Assembly: GCA_947496465.1 (NCBI GenBank)
Contig: CANMCX010000004.1
Coordinates: 1 to 64,000 of the forward strand
Reading direction: 5' to 3'
Source of the DNA: Marinifilum_A sediminis
GTDB taxonomy: Bacteria; Bacteroidota; Bacteroidia; Bacteroidales; Marinifilaceae
DNA: 64,000 bases
The position numbers and the translations under genes are program-made. The notes beneath the pieces were generated by a model. It saw only the letters and a list, made by a program, of their open reading frames with translations, had not been told where the DNA came from and did not search any database. Positions 44,901-51,740 of this stretch are shown piece by piece (positions within the stretch are counted from its first letter, which is position 1; every line of letters starts with the position of its first letter).

Positions 44901-46265
44901 ATGGCAATTTCAACCGGAGCAGGTGCCGAAGTTCAGCGACCTTTAGCAACGGTAGTTATTGGCGGTTTAATTAGTTCCAGTATGCTAACAATGATCGCAC
45001 TTCCATTGTTATTCGAAATCTTTTACAATGTTACCGGTATTCGTTTCCGACCTCTTCGATTCATCCGTTCTAAATCTGTAATTACGATTCTTCTTATAGC
45101 GATGTCCTGTTTTGGAATTCAGGCACAAACAACAAAAGAGTATGATTTAAACGAAACCATTGAATTAGCATTTAAAAACAACAAAGACCTACAAATTTAT
45201 GAACTCCAATTAAAGCAAGAAGAAACATTAAAAGCTTCATTTTTTAACCCGGATAAAACAAAATTATTTTACGAATACGATCAAAACAATATAGCTGAAA
45301 ATGGGCATCCACTAAAAATATTTGGGCTGGAACAAAATTTTAGTTTCCCAACCGTTTATTCTGCACAAAACAAAATTAACAAGCAAAAAATATCCTCAGC
45401 AGAATTGATTTTCAATCATCGCAAGCAGTTAATTGTGAGGGATATTTCTTTAGCATACAACCAAATATTGTATCTGACTAACAAAATGGAAGTTTTTAAA
45501 AAAATAGATTCCTTATTTTCCAATTACACAAAAAGTGCAAAACTGAAATACAAAAATGGAGAAATTAGTCTTTTAGATTTATTGAATTCCAAGGCAAAAC
45601 AGGAAAAAACAACATTGAAAGTTAAAGATCTTTCACATAAATTAGTGATTGCTTACACAAAGTTAAATTCAATCACTCAAATACAGACACCTTATAAAAT
45701 TCAGGATCAAAAATTGGAAAAGATTCAATTAGAAGAATTTAAGCCAAAGTCAAGTTTTACAATGCAAGAGGCTAGATTAGATGTACAGCATAAAGAACTT
45801 TTATCAAAGCTTCAAATTAACAAAACATTACCTGATATTTCCTTATCTTATTATCGAGGCTCAAACAGTTATTCCAATCATAAAACCTACGAAGGATTTC
45901 AAATTGGTTTATCCATTCCTCTCTTTTATAAAGCTCATAAGTCTAAAATAAAAGCAACACAGATCGGTTTAATTATGTCAAAATTAAGTGAAGCCAATAC
46001 TTTGATTCAACTACACTCTAAACAACGGGAATTAAAATCAGAATTAATAAAATATAAGGAAACAATACAGTACTTCGAAAACACAGGAATTGACTTAAGT
46101 AATGAAATTATTCGTAATGCAGAAAAGACTTTTCAACTAGGTGAAGTAGATTTTTTCCAATTTGCAATTAGTATGGAAAATGCATTAGAACTAAGAACCA
46201 AACATTTAGACGACTTGTTTAAATACAATCAAGTAGCAATTGAATTGAACTATTTAAGTAAATAA
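41919..46265 (+). CDS. CzcA/CusA-type heavy-metal RND pump fused to a TolC-type outer-membrane factor
   Basis: A 1448-residue fusion. Residues 1 to about 1040 form a complete HME-RND pump: start IIAFSTKNKLIV, GAVPDITNNQVQ, TM4 DFGIIIDGAVIIVE with the proton-relay acids, and 12 membrane spans. At about 1050-1071 lies a segment that looks like a signal peptide (ITILLIAMSCFGIQAQ). A TolC/CusC domain follows to the end (about 1075-1448). It exports monovalent or divalent metals such as Cu, Ag, Zn or Co; which one cannot be told. The adaptor gene follows after 2 bases. Similar fusions are known in Bacteroidota, so this is not a sequencing artefact. Confidence 0.92.
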   Translation: MLEKIIAFSTKNKLIVILFTFSIVLFGSYSILKIPIGAVPDITNNQVQVITTSGNLSTQEIEQFITAPVELEMSNLPGIEEIRSVSKFGLSVVTLVFNDNMGTYLPRQLIAEKIKNATANIPNGFGTPEMGPITTGLGEIYQYILDVKPEFKDKYTAMELRTIQDWIVRRQLSGIPGVVEVNSWGGFLKQYEVQVDPLHLKSMNVNLMELFEALQNNNSITGAAYIEKTNQSYFIRGDGQVKSIADIENIVVQNNNGIPILIKDIAKVHFGFANRYGAITANGEGEKVLGQIMMLKNANSKLVINEVKKRVEEIQKNLPEGVFVNPILERSELIGKTTNTVIENLVLGCLIVMIVVIVLLGNLRSALVIASMIPLSLLFTLSVMYIFGIDANLMSLGALDFGIIIDGAVIIVEYIAIRITVKSPEFNSTSKENRQSLLDKLTISGASKMMNSAIFGQIIILIVFIPILSLQGVEGKMFRPMALSFSFAIIGAMILGFTWLPVASSLFLKPEPINKRNISSRIMEWLYKSYTPIMKWSCGHKRIVLGLSLIALLFTGVIFSRMGGEFVPTLDEGDFVIQPVLKTGTSLSKTVEMCTEMEQILIDSFPEIDQIVCRIGAAEVPTDPMSMEEIDMIIKLHPKSEWTSAKNKEQLADLFKDALSIIPGIEYEFTQPIEMRFNELITGVRADIAIKIFGDDLKYLSAKATEIKKTIERVPGAADIIIEKTEGLPQMNIAYKRKQIARYGLNIQTLNNYLAMAFGGAASGSVFEGEKKFDLVVRLNQANRVDINNIRNLPIPLNKSHLIPMSELADITYTEGPAKISRENTHRMVAISVNVRNKDLQSVVEDIQTRIDENIQLKPGNYIHYGGQFENLQNASKRLLFAVPVALLLIFIFLHFAFKSFKDAIMIFTAVPLSSIGGVLFLWIRGMPFSVSAGIGFIALFGIAVLNGIVLIEHLKDLQKGGMSNMRELILTGTKNRLRPVILTAAAAATGFLPMAISTGAGAEVQRPLATVVIGGLISSSMLTMIALPLLFEIFYNVTGIRFRPLRFIRSKSVITILLIAMSCFGIQAQTTKEYDLNETIELAFKNNKDLQIYELQLKQEETLKASFFNPDKTKLFYEYDQNNIAENGHPLKIFGLEQNFSFPTVYSAQNKINKQKISSAELIFNHRKQLIVRDISLAYNQILYLTNKMEVFKKIDSLFSNYTKSAKLKYKNGEISLLDLLNSKAKQEKTTLKVKDLSHKLVIAYTKLNSITQIQTPYKIQDQKLEKIQLEEFKPKSSFTMQEARLDVQHKELLSKLQINKTLPDISLSYYRGSNSYSNHKTYEGFQIGLSIPLFYKAHKSKIKATQIGLIMSKLSEANTLIQLHSKQRELKSELIKYKETIQYFENTGIDLSNEIIRNAEKTFQLGEVDFFQFAISMENALELRTKHLDDLFKYNQVAIELNYLSK

Positions 46266-46267
46266 TC

Positions 46268-47371
46268 ATGAGACAGATAATTATAATTACAATATTAATG
46301 GTTTTAGCAATTGGATGTAAAAATCAAGATTCTAAAGAATCCATAGAAATTATTCCATCAGAAGAATTGATTCAAATCACCAAGGAACAATTCAATAATG
46401 ACAAAATGGAAATAGGTAAACCTGAAATCCACCGCTTTACAGACAAGATAAGTTGTACCGGCTATGTTTCGGCTAAACCTGATGGATATGCTGAAATTAG
46501 TACTCCAATCAAAGGAATAATAAAATCAATCCATTTTTCGTCAGGCGATTTTGTGAAAAAAGGACAAGTGCTATGCCAACTGGTTTCCAACGATTTTATA
46601 AATCTTCAAACTGATTTTGCCAATAAAGTAATAGAAACCAATATGCTAAAATCAAACTACTTAAGGCAAAAAGAATTAATGAATGAAAACATTGGAGCCA
46701 AAAAAGAATTTGAAATTTCTCAAAGTAAGTATCTTACATCAAAAATATATCTCGAATCTTTGCAATTAAAACTCGAGCTTTTAGGATTCAATACTAGCCG
46801 GATTAAAAATGGAAAATTATATACTTATTTTCCCGTTGTTGCTCCAATAAGTGGATTTATTGAAAATAATAAAATTACAATTGGAAAATATACTGAAAAT
46901 CAAGAGTTACTTGCTAAAATTGTTAATCCTGATAAGCTACAGATAAAGCTTAATCTTTTTGAGAAAGATATTAACTCAATAAAAAAAGGTCAAAGTGTTA
47001 CTATTATAAGTCCAGGCAAAAATGAAAGTATAGCAATTATTAAAAGTATTGGAAATACAATTGATTCAAAATCGAAATCTATTATTTGCTTAGCTGATGT
47101 AATAAAAGGAAATCTTAATTATGGATCATATGTTGATGCTGAAATTAAAACAAATGAAAAAGATGCTTTGGCATTGCCAATATCAGCTATCTTCAAATCA
47201 GGAACGGATTCTTATATTTTCATAATTGATAAAGAAATTGAGAACAATATCTTTTTAAAGAGAAAATTTATCGACGTTGGAATCGAATCAAATGAATATA
47301 TCGAAATTCTTGATGCACAAAACTTATCCAATGTAATTACTAGAGGAATTTACAATATCACACCACTTTAA
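46268..47371 (+). CDS. RND efflux periplasmic adaptor lipoprotein (CusB/CzcB type)
   Basis: A 367-residue membrane-fusion protein with lipobox LAIGC (Cys17). A first barrel-sandwich half (GYVSAKPDGYAEISTPIKGIIKSI; GDFVKKGQVLCQL), a helical hairpin (about 115-165), a second lipoyl half (YFPVVAPISGFI) and a beta-barrel follow. It links the RND pump to its fused TolC part. The C-terminal metal-chaperone extension of some CusB proteins is absent. It is the second and last gene of the operon. Confidence 0.92.
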   Translation: MRQIIIITILMVLAIGCKNQDSKESIEIIPSEELIQITKEQFNNDKMEIGKPEIHRFTDKISCTGYVSAKPDGYAEISTPIKGIIKSIHFSSGDFVKKGQVLCQLVSNDFINLQTDFANKVIETNMLKSNYLRQKELMNENIGAKKEFEISQSKYLTSKIYLESLQLKLELLGFNTSRIKNGKLYTYFPVVAPISGFIENNKITIGKYTENQELLAKIVNPDKLQIKLNLFEKDINSIKKGQSVTIISPGKNESIAIIKSIGNTIDSKSKSIICLADVIKGNLNYGSYVDAEIKTNEKDALALPISAIFKSGTDSYIFIIDKEIENNIFLKRKFIDVGIESNEYIEILDAQNLSNVITRGIYNITPL

Positions 47372-47451
47372 CATTTAAAACAACAAAGCCTCCAAACACC
47401 CTATAACACTCAACATCTGCATATTTACAGATTATTTTTAATAACATATTT

Positions 47452-47483
47452 TTTGGAATTAATTTTAAATTATATTAACTTTC
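47452..47483 (+). promoter_or_regulatory. candidate promoter of the PAS-protein gene
   Basis: TTTG (47452-47455), a 20-base spacer, then TAACTTTC (47476-47483), close to the TTTG/TAnnTTTG consensus, about 45 bases upstream of the start. Confidence 0.4.
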
Positions 47484-47512
47484 TTATTCGATTATTGACT
47501 ACAACTTAAATA

Positions 47513-47518
47513 AGGGGG
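47513..47518 (+). promoter_or_regulatory. unusually strong Shine-Dalgarno-like site
   Basis: AAGGGGGA lies 9 bases before the ATG at 47528. Most genes in this window lack such a site, so strong or specially controlled translation of the PAS protein is possible. Confidence 0.45.
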
Positions 47519-47527
47519 ATTTACAAT

Positions 47528-48031
47528 ATGACAGATCTTACGCACACTAATGAACGATTTAGCCTACTAAGTGGCAGCAGTGATTTCTTAAATATTATTT
47601 TAAATAATATAAACAGCTGTGTAATGCTCTTAGATAATAATTTAAAACTAAGAGCATTTAATGATCCTTTAACTACAATTTTTTCGAATAAAAAAGATGA
47701 ACAACTTTTGTATCGAAAATGTGGAGAAGTACTAGGCTGTGCTTATCACATAGAAGAGAATAGAAACTGTGGATCTACTACTCAGTGCAATAGTTGTGAA
47801 CTTCGAATAGCTGCTCTTTTATCGTATGCCGAAAACAAACCCGTAGAAAACAAGCATCTTATCAAGCCATTTATTGACTACCATGGAATGCGTTCCGATA
47901 AACATTTACAATTTTCAACACGCTTGTTTAATTTCGAAAAGGAAAAGTATATCGTTACAATAATTGATGACATTACTGAATTAAAACAATTGGAAAAAGA
48001 ATTAGTTGATAATTCTAAATTTCACAATTAA
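47528..48031 (+). CDS. stand-alone PAS-domain protein with a five-cysteine cluster
   Basis: A 167-residue protein with one PAS domain (about 20-160), ending in the usual DITELKQLEKEL linker helix but with no output domain after it. The loop between the PAS strands holds C65-x5-C71-x9-C81-x5-C87-x2-C90 (KCGEVLGC... NCG... CNSC). I recall similar G-E-x-x-G-C...C-G...C-x-x-C inserts from sensor PAS domains of many bacteria. They look suited to a metal, Fe-S cluster or redox disulfide. It may act in trans on a kinase. No kinase gene is adjacent. Confidence 0.75.
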   Translation: MTDLTHTNERFSLLSGSSDFLNIILNNINSCVMLLDNNLKLRAFNDPLTTIFSNKKDEQLLYRKCGEVLGCAYHIEENRNCGSTTQCNSCELRIAALLSYAENKPVENKHLIKPFIDYHGMRSDKHLQFSTRLFNFEKEKYIVTIIDDITELKQLEKELVDNSKFHN

Positions 48032-48089
48032 TACTTCATCAATCTCTTTATTGAATGTAAATCAATTCCATTACTTACATTAATAATCT

Positions 48090-48123
48090 GTAATTCGTAT
48101 ACAAGCTTCGGTAATTTGTATAC
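48090..48123. repeat. two direct copies of GTAATTyGTATAC, 21 bp apart
   Basis: GTAATTCGTATAC (48090-48102) and GTAATTTGTATAC (48111-48123) match at 12 of 13 positions and start exactly 21 bases apart, two helical turns. Each contains the palindrome GTATAC. The inner parts also form GTATACAA / TTGTATAC inverted arms. This looks like a dimeric regulator site upstream of the decayed gene at 48183 and the oxidoreductase gene at 48367. Confidence 0.45.
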
Positions 48124-48182
48124 CTCTTTCGCATATCTGCTTATTAATTTTGTTTTATCCAAAAAAAATTGATTAGCAAATA

Positions 48183-48345
48183 TGAAAGAAGAAAAAACAG
48201 AACCGTTTTAATTATAGGAGCATCATCAGTTTTTGGAAAACTAACCGCCAAATTACTAAATGTAAAATATAGAACTCTAAAAATTGGGGAAGCCATAACA
48301 ATAAATTCTGTTCAAATTTCTAGCGCGAAAAAATGGTGGAACTAA
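48183..48345 (+). pseudogene. frameshifted and truncated N-terminal fragment of a Rossmann-fold dehydrogenase
   Basis: An ATG at 48183 opens MKEEK. The frame stops at once, but a one-base shift in the A6 run at 48192-48197 continues as NRTVLIIGASSVFGKLTAKLLN. This is a typical first strand, glycine turn (GASSVFG) and helix of an NAD(P)-binding protein. About 25 further codons follow without family features, then a stop at 48343-48345. The remnant is about 55 codons long, against 250 or more in intact families. It is most likely a decayed gene and not a functional small protein. The whole 48032-48366 interval contains no other gene. Confidence 0.5.
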
Positions 48346-48366
48346 GTTTTCTTTTTAAAATTGTGC

Positions 48367-49347
48367 ATGGAAAATAAAACTTTAATTCGTTGGGGTATTT
48401 TAGGCTGTGGAAGTGTAACAGAACTTAAAAGCGGTCCTGCTTATCAAAAAACAGAAGGTTTTGAACTTAGCGCAGTTATGAGAAGAAATGCTGATAAAGC
48501 AAAAGATTTTGCTCAAAGACATAAAATTGCCAAGTTCTATTCCAATGCCGACGAATTAATTCATGATAAAGAGATTGATGCAGTTTATATTGCCACGCCA
48601 CCTGACTCACATAAATATTATGCTTTAAAAATTGCGGAGGCAGGAAAAATTTGTTGTATCGAAAAGCCTTTAGTTCCAAATTACAAAGAGTGTGTGGAAA
48701 TTTGTGAGGCGTTTTCCAACAAAGATCTTCCCTTATTTGTCGCCTATTATCGTCGCTCCTTACCACGTTTTGAGCAGGTAAAAACATGGATTAACAATAA
48801 TAGTATTGGAGAAATCAGACATATACGCTGGCATTTAAGCAAACCTGCCAATCAACTGGATTTATCAGGTCAATACAATTGGCGAACAGATCCAGAAATA
48901 GCTCCTGGTGGTTATTTCGATGATTTGGCAAGCCACGGACTTGACCTTTTCATTCACCTATTAGGTGACATTGAAGATGCATCAGGAATAAGTACTAACC
49001 AACAGAATTTATACAAAGCAAAAGATGCTATAACCGCGTGTTGGTTGCATAAAAATGGTATAATTGGAACTGGTAGTTGGAACTTTGGCTGTAGTCAAAG
49101 AGAAGATATCGTTGAAATTTTTGGAAGCAAAGGTAAAATTACATTTTCTGTATTTGACGAGGCTCCTCTCCTCTTATCTAATCAAAATGGAACAAATGAG
49201 GTATTTATAGATAATCCTGAAAATATACAGCTCTATCATGTTCAGAATATAAGAGAACAACTTATTGGCAATATACAACATCCCTCGAATGGCCTAACTG
49301 CTTCTCACACAGCTTGGGTAATGGATAAGATACTTGGGAAAATTTAA
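48367..49347 (+). CDS. Gfo/Idh/MocA-family NAD(P)-dependent oxidoreductase
   Basis: A 326-residue enzyme from the ATG at 48367; a TTG two codons upstream is less likely. The N-terminal Rossmann motif GILGCGSVTE, the conserved E-K-P (CIEKPLVPN) and the substrate-domain motif GGYFDDLASHGLDL with the catalytic-type His are present. It oxidises or reduces a sugar or sugar-derived cyclic substrate. There is no adjacent sugar-utilisation gene to name it. It is monocistronic. Confidence 0.9.
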   Translation: MENKTLIRWGILGCGSVTELKSGPAYQKTEGFELSAVMRRNADKAKDFAQRHKIAKFYSNADELIHDKEIDAVYIATPPDSHKYYALKIAEAGKICCIEKPLVPNYKECVEICEAFSNKDLPLFVAYYRRSLPRFEQVKTWINNNSIGEIRHIRWHLSKPANQLDLSGQYNWRTDPEIAPGGYFDDLASHGLDLFIHLLGDIEDASGISTNQQNLYKAKDAITACWLHKNGIIGTGSWNFGCSQREDIVEIFGSKGKITFSVFDEAPLLLSNQNGTNEVFIDNPENIQLYHVQNIREQLIGNIQHPSNGLTASHTAWVMDKILGKI

Positions 49348-49469
49348 AGCTAAAATTTACTGAAATCAGTATGAATAGTTATGTTGCACAAGCTGCTATT
49401 TTGACAATAATTATACTATACTTGCAAAAAATCTAATTAAACTATTGATTTTAAAACGGAGTTAACGCT

Positions 49470-49730
49470 ATGTCAGAAAATTATAAATTTTTCCAAAATA
49501 AAGAGTGCGAATATTTCCCTTGTCATAAAGGAGTTAAAGAGGAAGATTTCAATTGCTTATTCTGTTATTGTCCGCTTTACATGCTAAAAAATAAATGTGG
49601 AGGTAAATTTAAATATACAAACGGATTTAAAAATTGTTCCGACTGCACCCTCCCACATGACAAAGGATCTTATGAATATATCATGAACAAAATGGGAACA
49701 GTTTGTAAAATTGGAAGTGAACAGGAATAA
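49470..49730 (+). CDS. small cysteine-rich domain protein (PF04071-like)
   Basis: An 86-residue protein with nine cysteines arranged as in the 'cysteine-rich small domain' family: NKECEYFPCHKG, NCLFCYCPLY, KCGG, NCSDCTLPHD. Zinc or Fe-S binding is likely. In other genomes such domains accompany cobalamin or radical enzymes, but nothing nearby supports that here. A GGAG Shine-Dalgarno-like site lies 9 bases before the start. A strong terminator follows. Confidence 0.82.
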   Translation: MSENYKFFQNKECEYFPCHKGVKEEDFNCLFCYCPLYMLKNKCGGKFKYTNGFKNCSDCTLPHDKGSYEYIMNKMGTVCKIGSEQE

Positions 49731-49792
49731 TCATCTCAAAATATTGAATTAAAAATTGATTTGTTGAAACAGTTTTTAAAAGACAGTAAATC

Positions 49793-49827
49793 AAAAGCGT
49801 TACAGAAGAAAGTTCTATAACGCTTTT
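49793..49827 (+). terminator. intrinsic terminator
   Basis: Stem AAAAGCGTTA / TAACGCTTTT extended by AGAA / TTCT with a one-base bulge, ending in TTTT, 60 bases downstream of the cysteine-rich protein. Confidence 0.8.
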
Positions 49828-49932
49828 AAAATTTATAAAAATCACATTTTTGATTCAAACAGAAATCATTAGTATTTTAGTGTGTAAAGGTATCGAACCT
49901 CTCATCCTAATTAAATCTAAGATTTCTAAAAC

Positions 49933-50688
49933 ATGTGCTACGATATTCAAGCCAAATTAGAGGCTCAACTTAAAAGAGCCAAACGGATGAATCATAAAGA
50001 GATTATTCGCGAATTGGAAACTGATTTGGAACCATACCTTACCCAATGGCATCATGTTTCAGGATTCTCTCATCCCAACCTGATAATTTATACAAATGAA
50101 TCACCTAAACTTCCGACTATAGCAAAATGGGGACTAATTCCTGAATGGACAAAAAACAAAGAACAAGCCAACAAACTGCATAACAACACTATCAATGCTC
50201 GTGGAGAAAGTATTTTCGACAAACCATCATTCAGAGATTCTGCAAACCACAAAAGATGTTTAATTACTATTGATGGATTTTTTGAACATCATCATCGCGG
50301 GAAGAAAATCTTTCCTTATTTTATCCGTAAAAAAGATGATGAGCCTTTAAACCTAGCAGGCTTATGGTCTGAATGGCTCAATAAGCAAAGTGGAGAAATT
50401 GAACGCACCTTTAGTATTGTAACCTGTAAAGCTAATTCTCTACTTTCCAAAATACACAATAATCCAAAACTTTCCGGACCAAGAATGCCACTAATTCTTA
50501 ATGAGAAATCTACAGATCTTTGGTTGGACATCAATATTCACAAGGTTATAATCAATTCCTTAATTCAGCCAAGTACTGAAGAACTAATAGCTCATACTGT
50601 TAAACCATTGAGAGGAAAACACTATCCAGGTAACAATCCTGAAGTTTCTAAAGAGTTTTTTTACGATGAATTAAATGAACTCTTCTAA
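49933..50688 (+). CDS. SOS response-associated peptidase (SRAP; HMCES/YedK family)
   Basis: A 251-residue protein with the catalytic Cys2 directly after the initiator Met (MCYDIQ). The DNA-binding NARGES segment, TIDGFFEHH with the active-site Glu, and the late His in IAHTVKPLRG are present. SRAP proteins crosslink to abasic sites in single-stranded DNA and protect them. All active-site residues are intact. It is monocistronic, with no SOS box recognised. Confidence 0.92.
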   Translation: MCYDIQAKLEAQLKRAKRMNHKEIIRELETDLEPYLTQWHHVSGFSHPNLIIYTNESPKLPTIAKWGLIPEWTKNKEQANKLHNNTINARGESIFDKPSFRDSANHKRCLITIDGFFEHHHRGKKIFPYFIRKKDDEPLNLAGLWSEWLNKQSGEIERTFSIVTCKANSLLSKIHNNPKLSGPRMPLILNEKSTDLWLDINIHKVIINSLIQPSTEELIAHTVKPLRGKHYPGNNPEVSKEFFYDELNELF

Positions 50689-50757
50689 GCACTTTTATTT
50701 CACTTAATAATTGATTTTAAAAATAAATCTTGCAATTAAATATTTTTTTCATATTTT

Positions 50758-50776
50758 TACTTTGAATTACAAAGTA
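50758..50776. promoter_or_regulatory. perfect 7-5-7 palindromic operator, copy 1
   Basis: TACTTTG, a 5-base AT spacer, then CAAAGTA. It ends 6 bases before the ATG of the membrane-protein gene and overlaps a -7-like TTACTTTG, so binding would block transcription. A second copy with the same arms and spacing lies at 51703. The autoregulator is most likely the winged-helix protein encoded between the two sites. Confidence 0.7.
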
Positions 50777-50782
50777 CTTTTC

Positions 50783-51400
50783 ATGAATCAACAAAAATAC
50801 ATTGAAGATTTAAAGGATATTAAAGAGATGATGAACAAATCATCCAAATTTATATCCCTAAGCGGATTGTCAGGAATTTCGGCTGGTATAATTGCTTTGG
50901 CTGGAGCTTATTTTGCCTGGGAAACCATTTATTCGAAAACCGGATATCAAGATTTCAATCGTACTCTTTTAAGTTTTGATCAATTAATTCAGTTATTAGC
51001 AATTGGATTTATCACGCTGATTCTTGCCGTAGGATTTGGTATTTTCTTCACAAGATTAAAAGCAAAAAAATCGAAAGAAAACATTTGGGATTCTCAGACC
51101 AAAAGGCTCGTTATTAACTTATTGATCCCCTTAATTAGTGGTGGAGTATTTTGTCTCCTCATACTATTAAAAGGTTATGTTGGTTTGGTAGCACCTCTCA
51201 CTTTGTTATTCTACGGATTAGCTTTGGTTAATGCAAGTAAGTATACTTTAACTGAAGTAAGAAGTCTTGGAATATTGCAAATCGCACTTGGACTAACAGC
51301 CACATTCTTTATCGGTTACGGATTAATTTTTTGGTGCATTGGATTCGGACTTTTGCACATTATTTACGGAGTAATAATGGAGATAAGGTATACATCGTGA
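50783..51400 (+). CDS. four- to six-helix membrane protein, putative partner of the winged-helix regulator
   Basis: Starting at MNQQKYIEDLKDIKEMM gives 205 residues. The longer frame upstream would run through the operator and lacks sense. A short amphipathic N-terminus is followed by about six hydrophobic helices (GLSGISAGIIALAGAYFAW and later segments). It ends by overlapping the GTG start of the regulator (GTGA), so the two are translationally coupled. I recall this membrane-protein/winged-helix/CreD order from other Bacteroidota. A role in sensing or transmitting an envelope signal to the regulator is inference. Confidence 0.75.
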   Translation: MNQQKYIEDLKDIKEMMNKSSKFISLSGLSGISAGIIALAGAYFAWETIYSKTGYQDFNRTLLSFDQLIQLLAIGFITLILAVGFGIFFTRLKAKKSKENIWDSQTKRLVINLLIPLISGGVFCLLILLKGYVGLVAPLTLLFYGLALVNASKYTLTEVRSLGILQIALGLTATFFIGYGLIFWCIGFGLLHIIYGVIMEIRYTS

Positions 51401-51687
51401 AAGATATCCTTAAAGATTTAAATAAAGCCTTCGAAAATCGAATTCGATTGGGAATCATGTCTGCATTAGTGGTTAATGATTATCTGGATTTTAACGCCCT
51501 GAAAAATTTACTCGGCGTTACCGATGGTAACTTAGCAAGCCACCTTAAGTCTCTCGAAAAGAATGAATACATACGCGTTCAGAAAGAGTTTTTAGATCGA
51601 AAACCGAACACAAAATACAGCTGCACCAACGAAGGAAAGGCGGCATTCTTAAAACACATTAAAGCCATAGAACAATTGCTTAACTAA
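51397..51687 (+). CDS. winged-helix transcriptional regulator (ArsR/MarR-like, DNA-binding domain only)
   Basis: A GTG start overlapping the upstream stop gives 96 residues. Upstream in-frame ATGs lie inside the previous gene. The whole protein is one winged helix: FENRIRLGIMSALVVND, DFNALKNLLGVTDGNLASHLKSLEKNEYI as the helix-turn-helix, then the KPNTKYSCTNEG wing. There is no metal-cysteine motif and no effector domain, so an effector would be the coupled membrane protein or a small ligand. Perfect palindromes of one sequence precede both its own transcription unit and creD, which points to autoregulation plus control of creD. Confidence 0.88.
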   Translation: MKDILKDLNKAFENRIRLGIMSALVVNDYLDFNALKNLLGVTDGNLASHLKSLEKNEYIRVQKEFLDRKPNTKYSCTNEGKAAFLKHIKAIEQLLN

Positions 51688-51702
51688 TTTTTTTTCTCAC
51701 TT

Positions 51703-51721
51703 TACTTTGTATTTCAAAGTA
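51703..51721. promoter_or_regulatory. perfect 7-5-7 palindromic operator, copy 2 (creD promoter)
   Basis: TACTTTG, TATTT spacer, CAAAGTA. Arms and spacing are identical to the site at 50758, and it overlaps a -7-like TTACTTTG. It ends 19 bases before the creD ATG. A TTGC lies 23-24 bases upstream of the box at both copies and could be part of the -33 element. Confidence 0.7.
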
Positions 51722-51740
51722 CTTTTAAATTTATAAAATA

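Noticed and set aside
41919..46265. Pump-TolC fusion as a missed stop or sequencing error
   Set aside because: The junction is in frame with a clean signal-peptide-like segment, and the same fusion order is known from other Bacteroidota CzcA-type pumps.
49470..49730. Cysteine-rich small protein considered as a toxin or anti-CRISPR-like element
   Set aside because: The cysteine layout fits a known small metal-binding domain family. There is no partner gene, and it has its own terminator.
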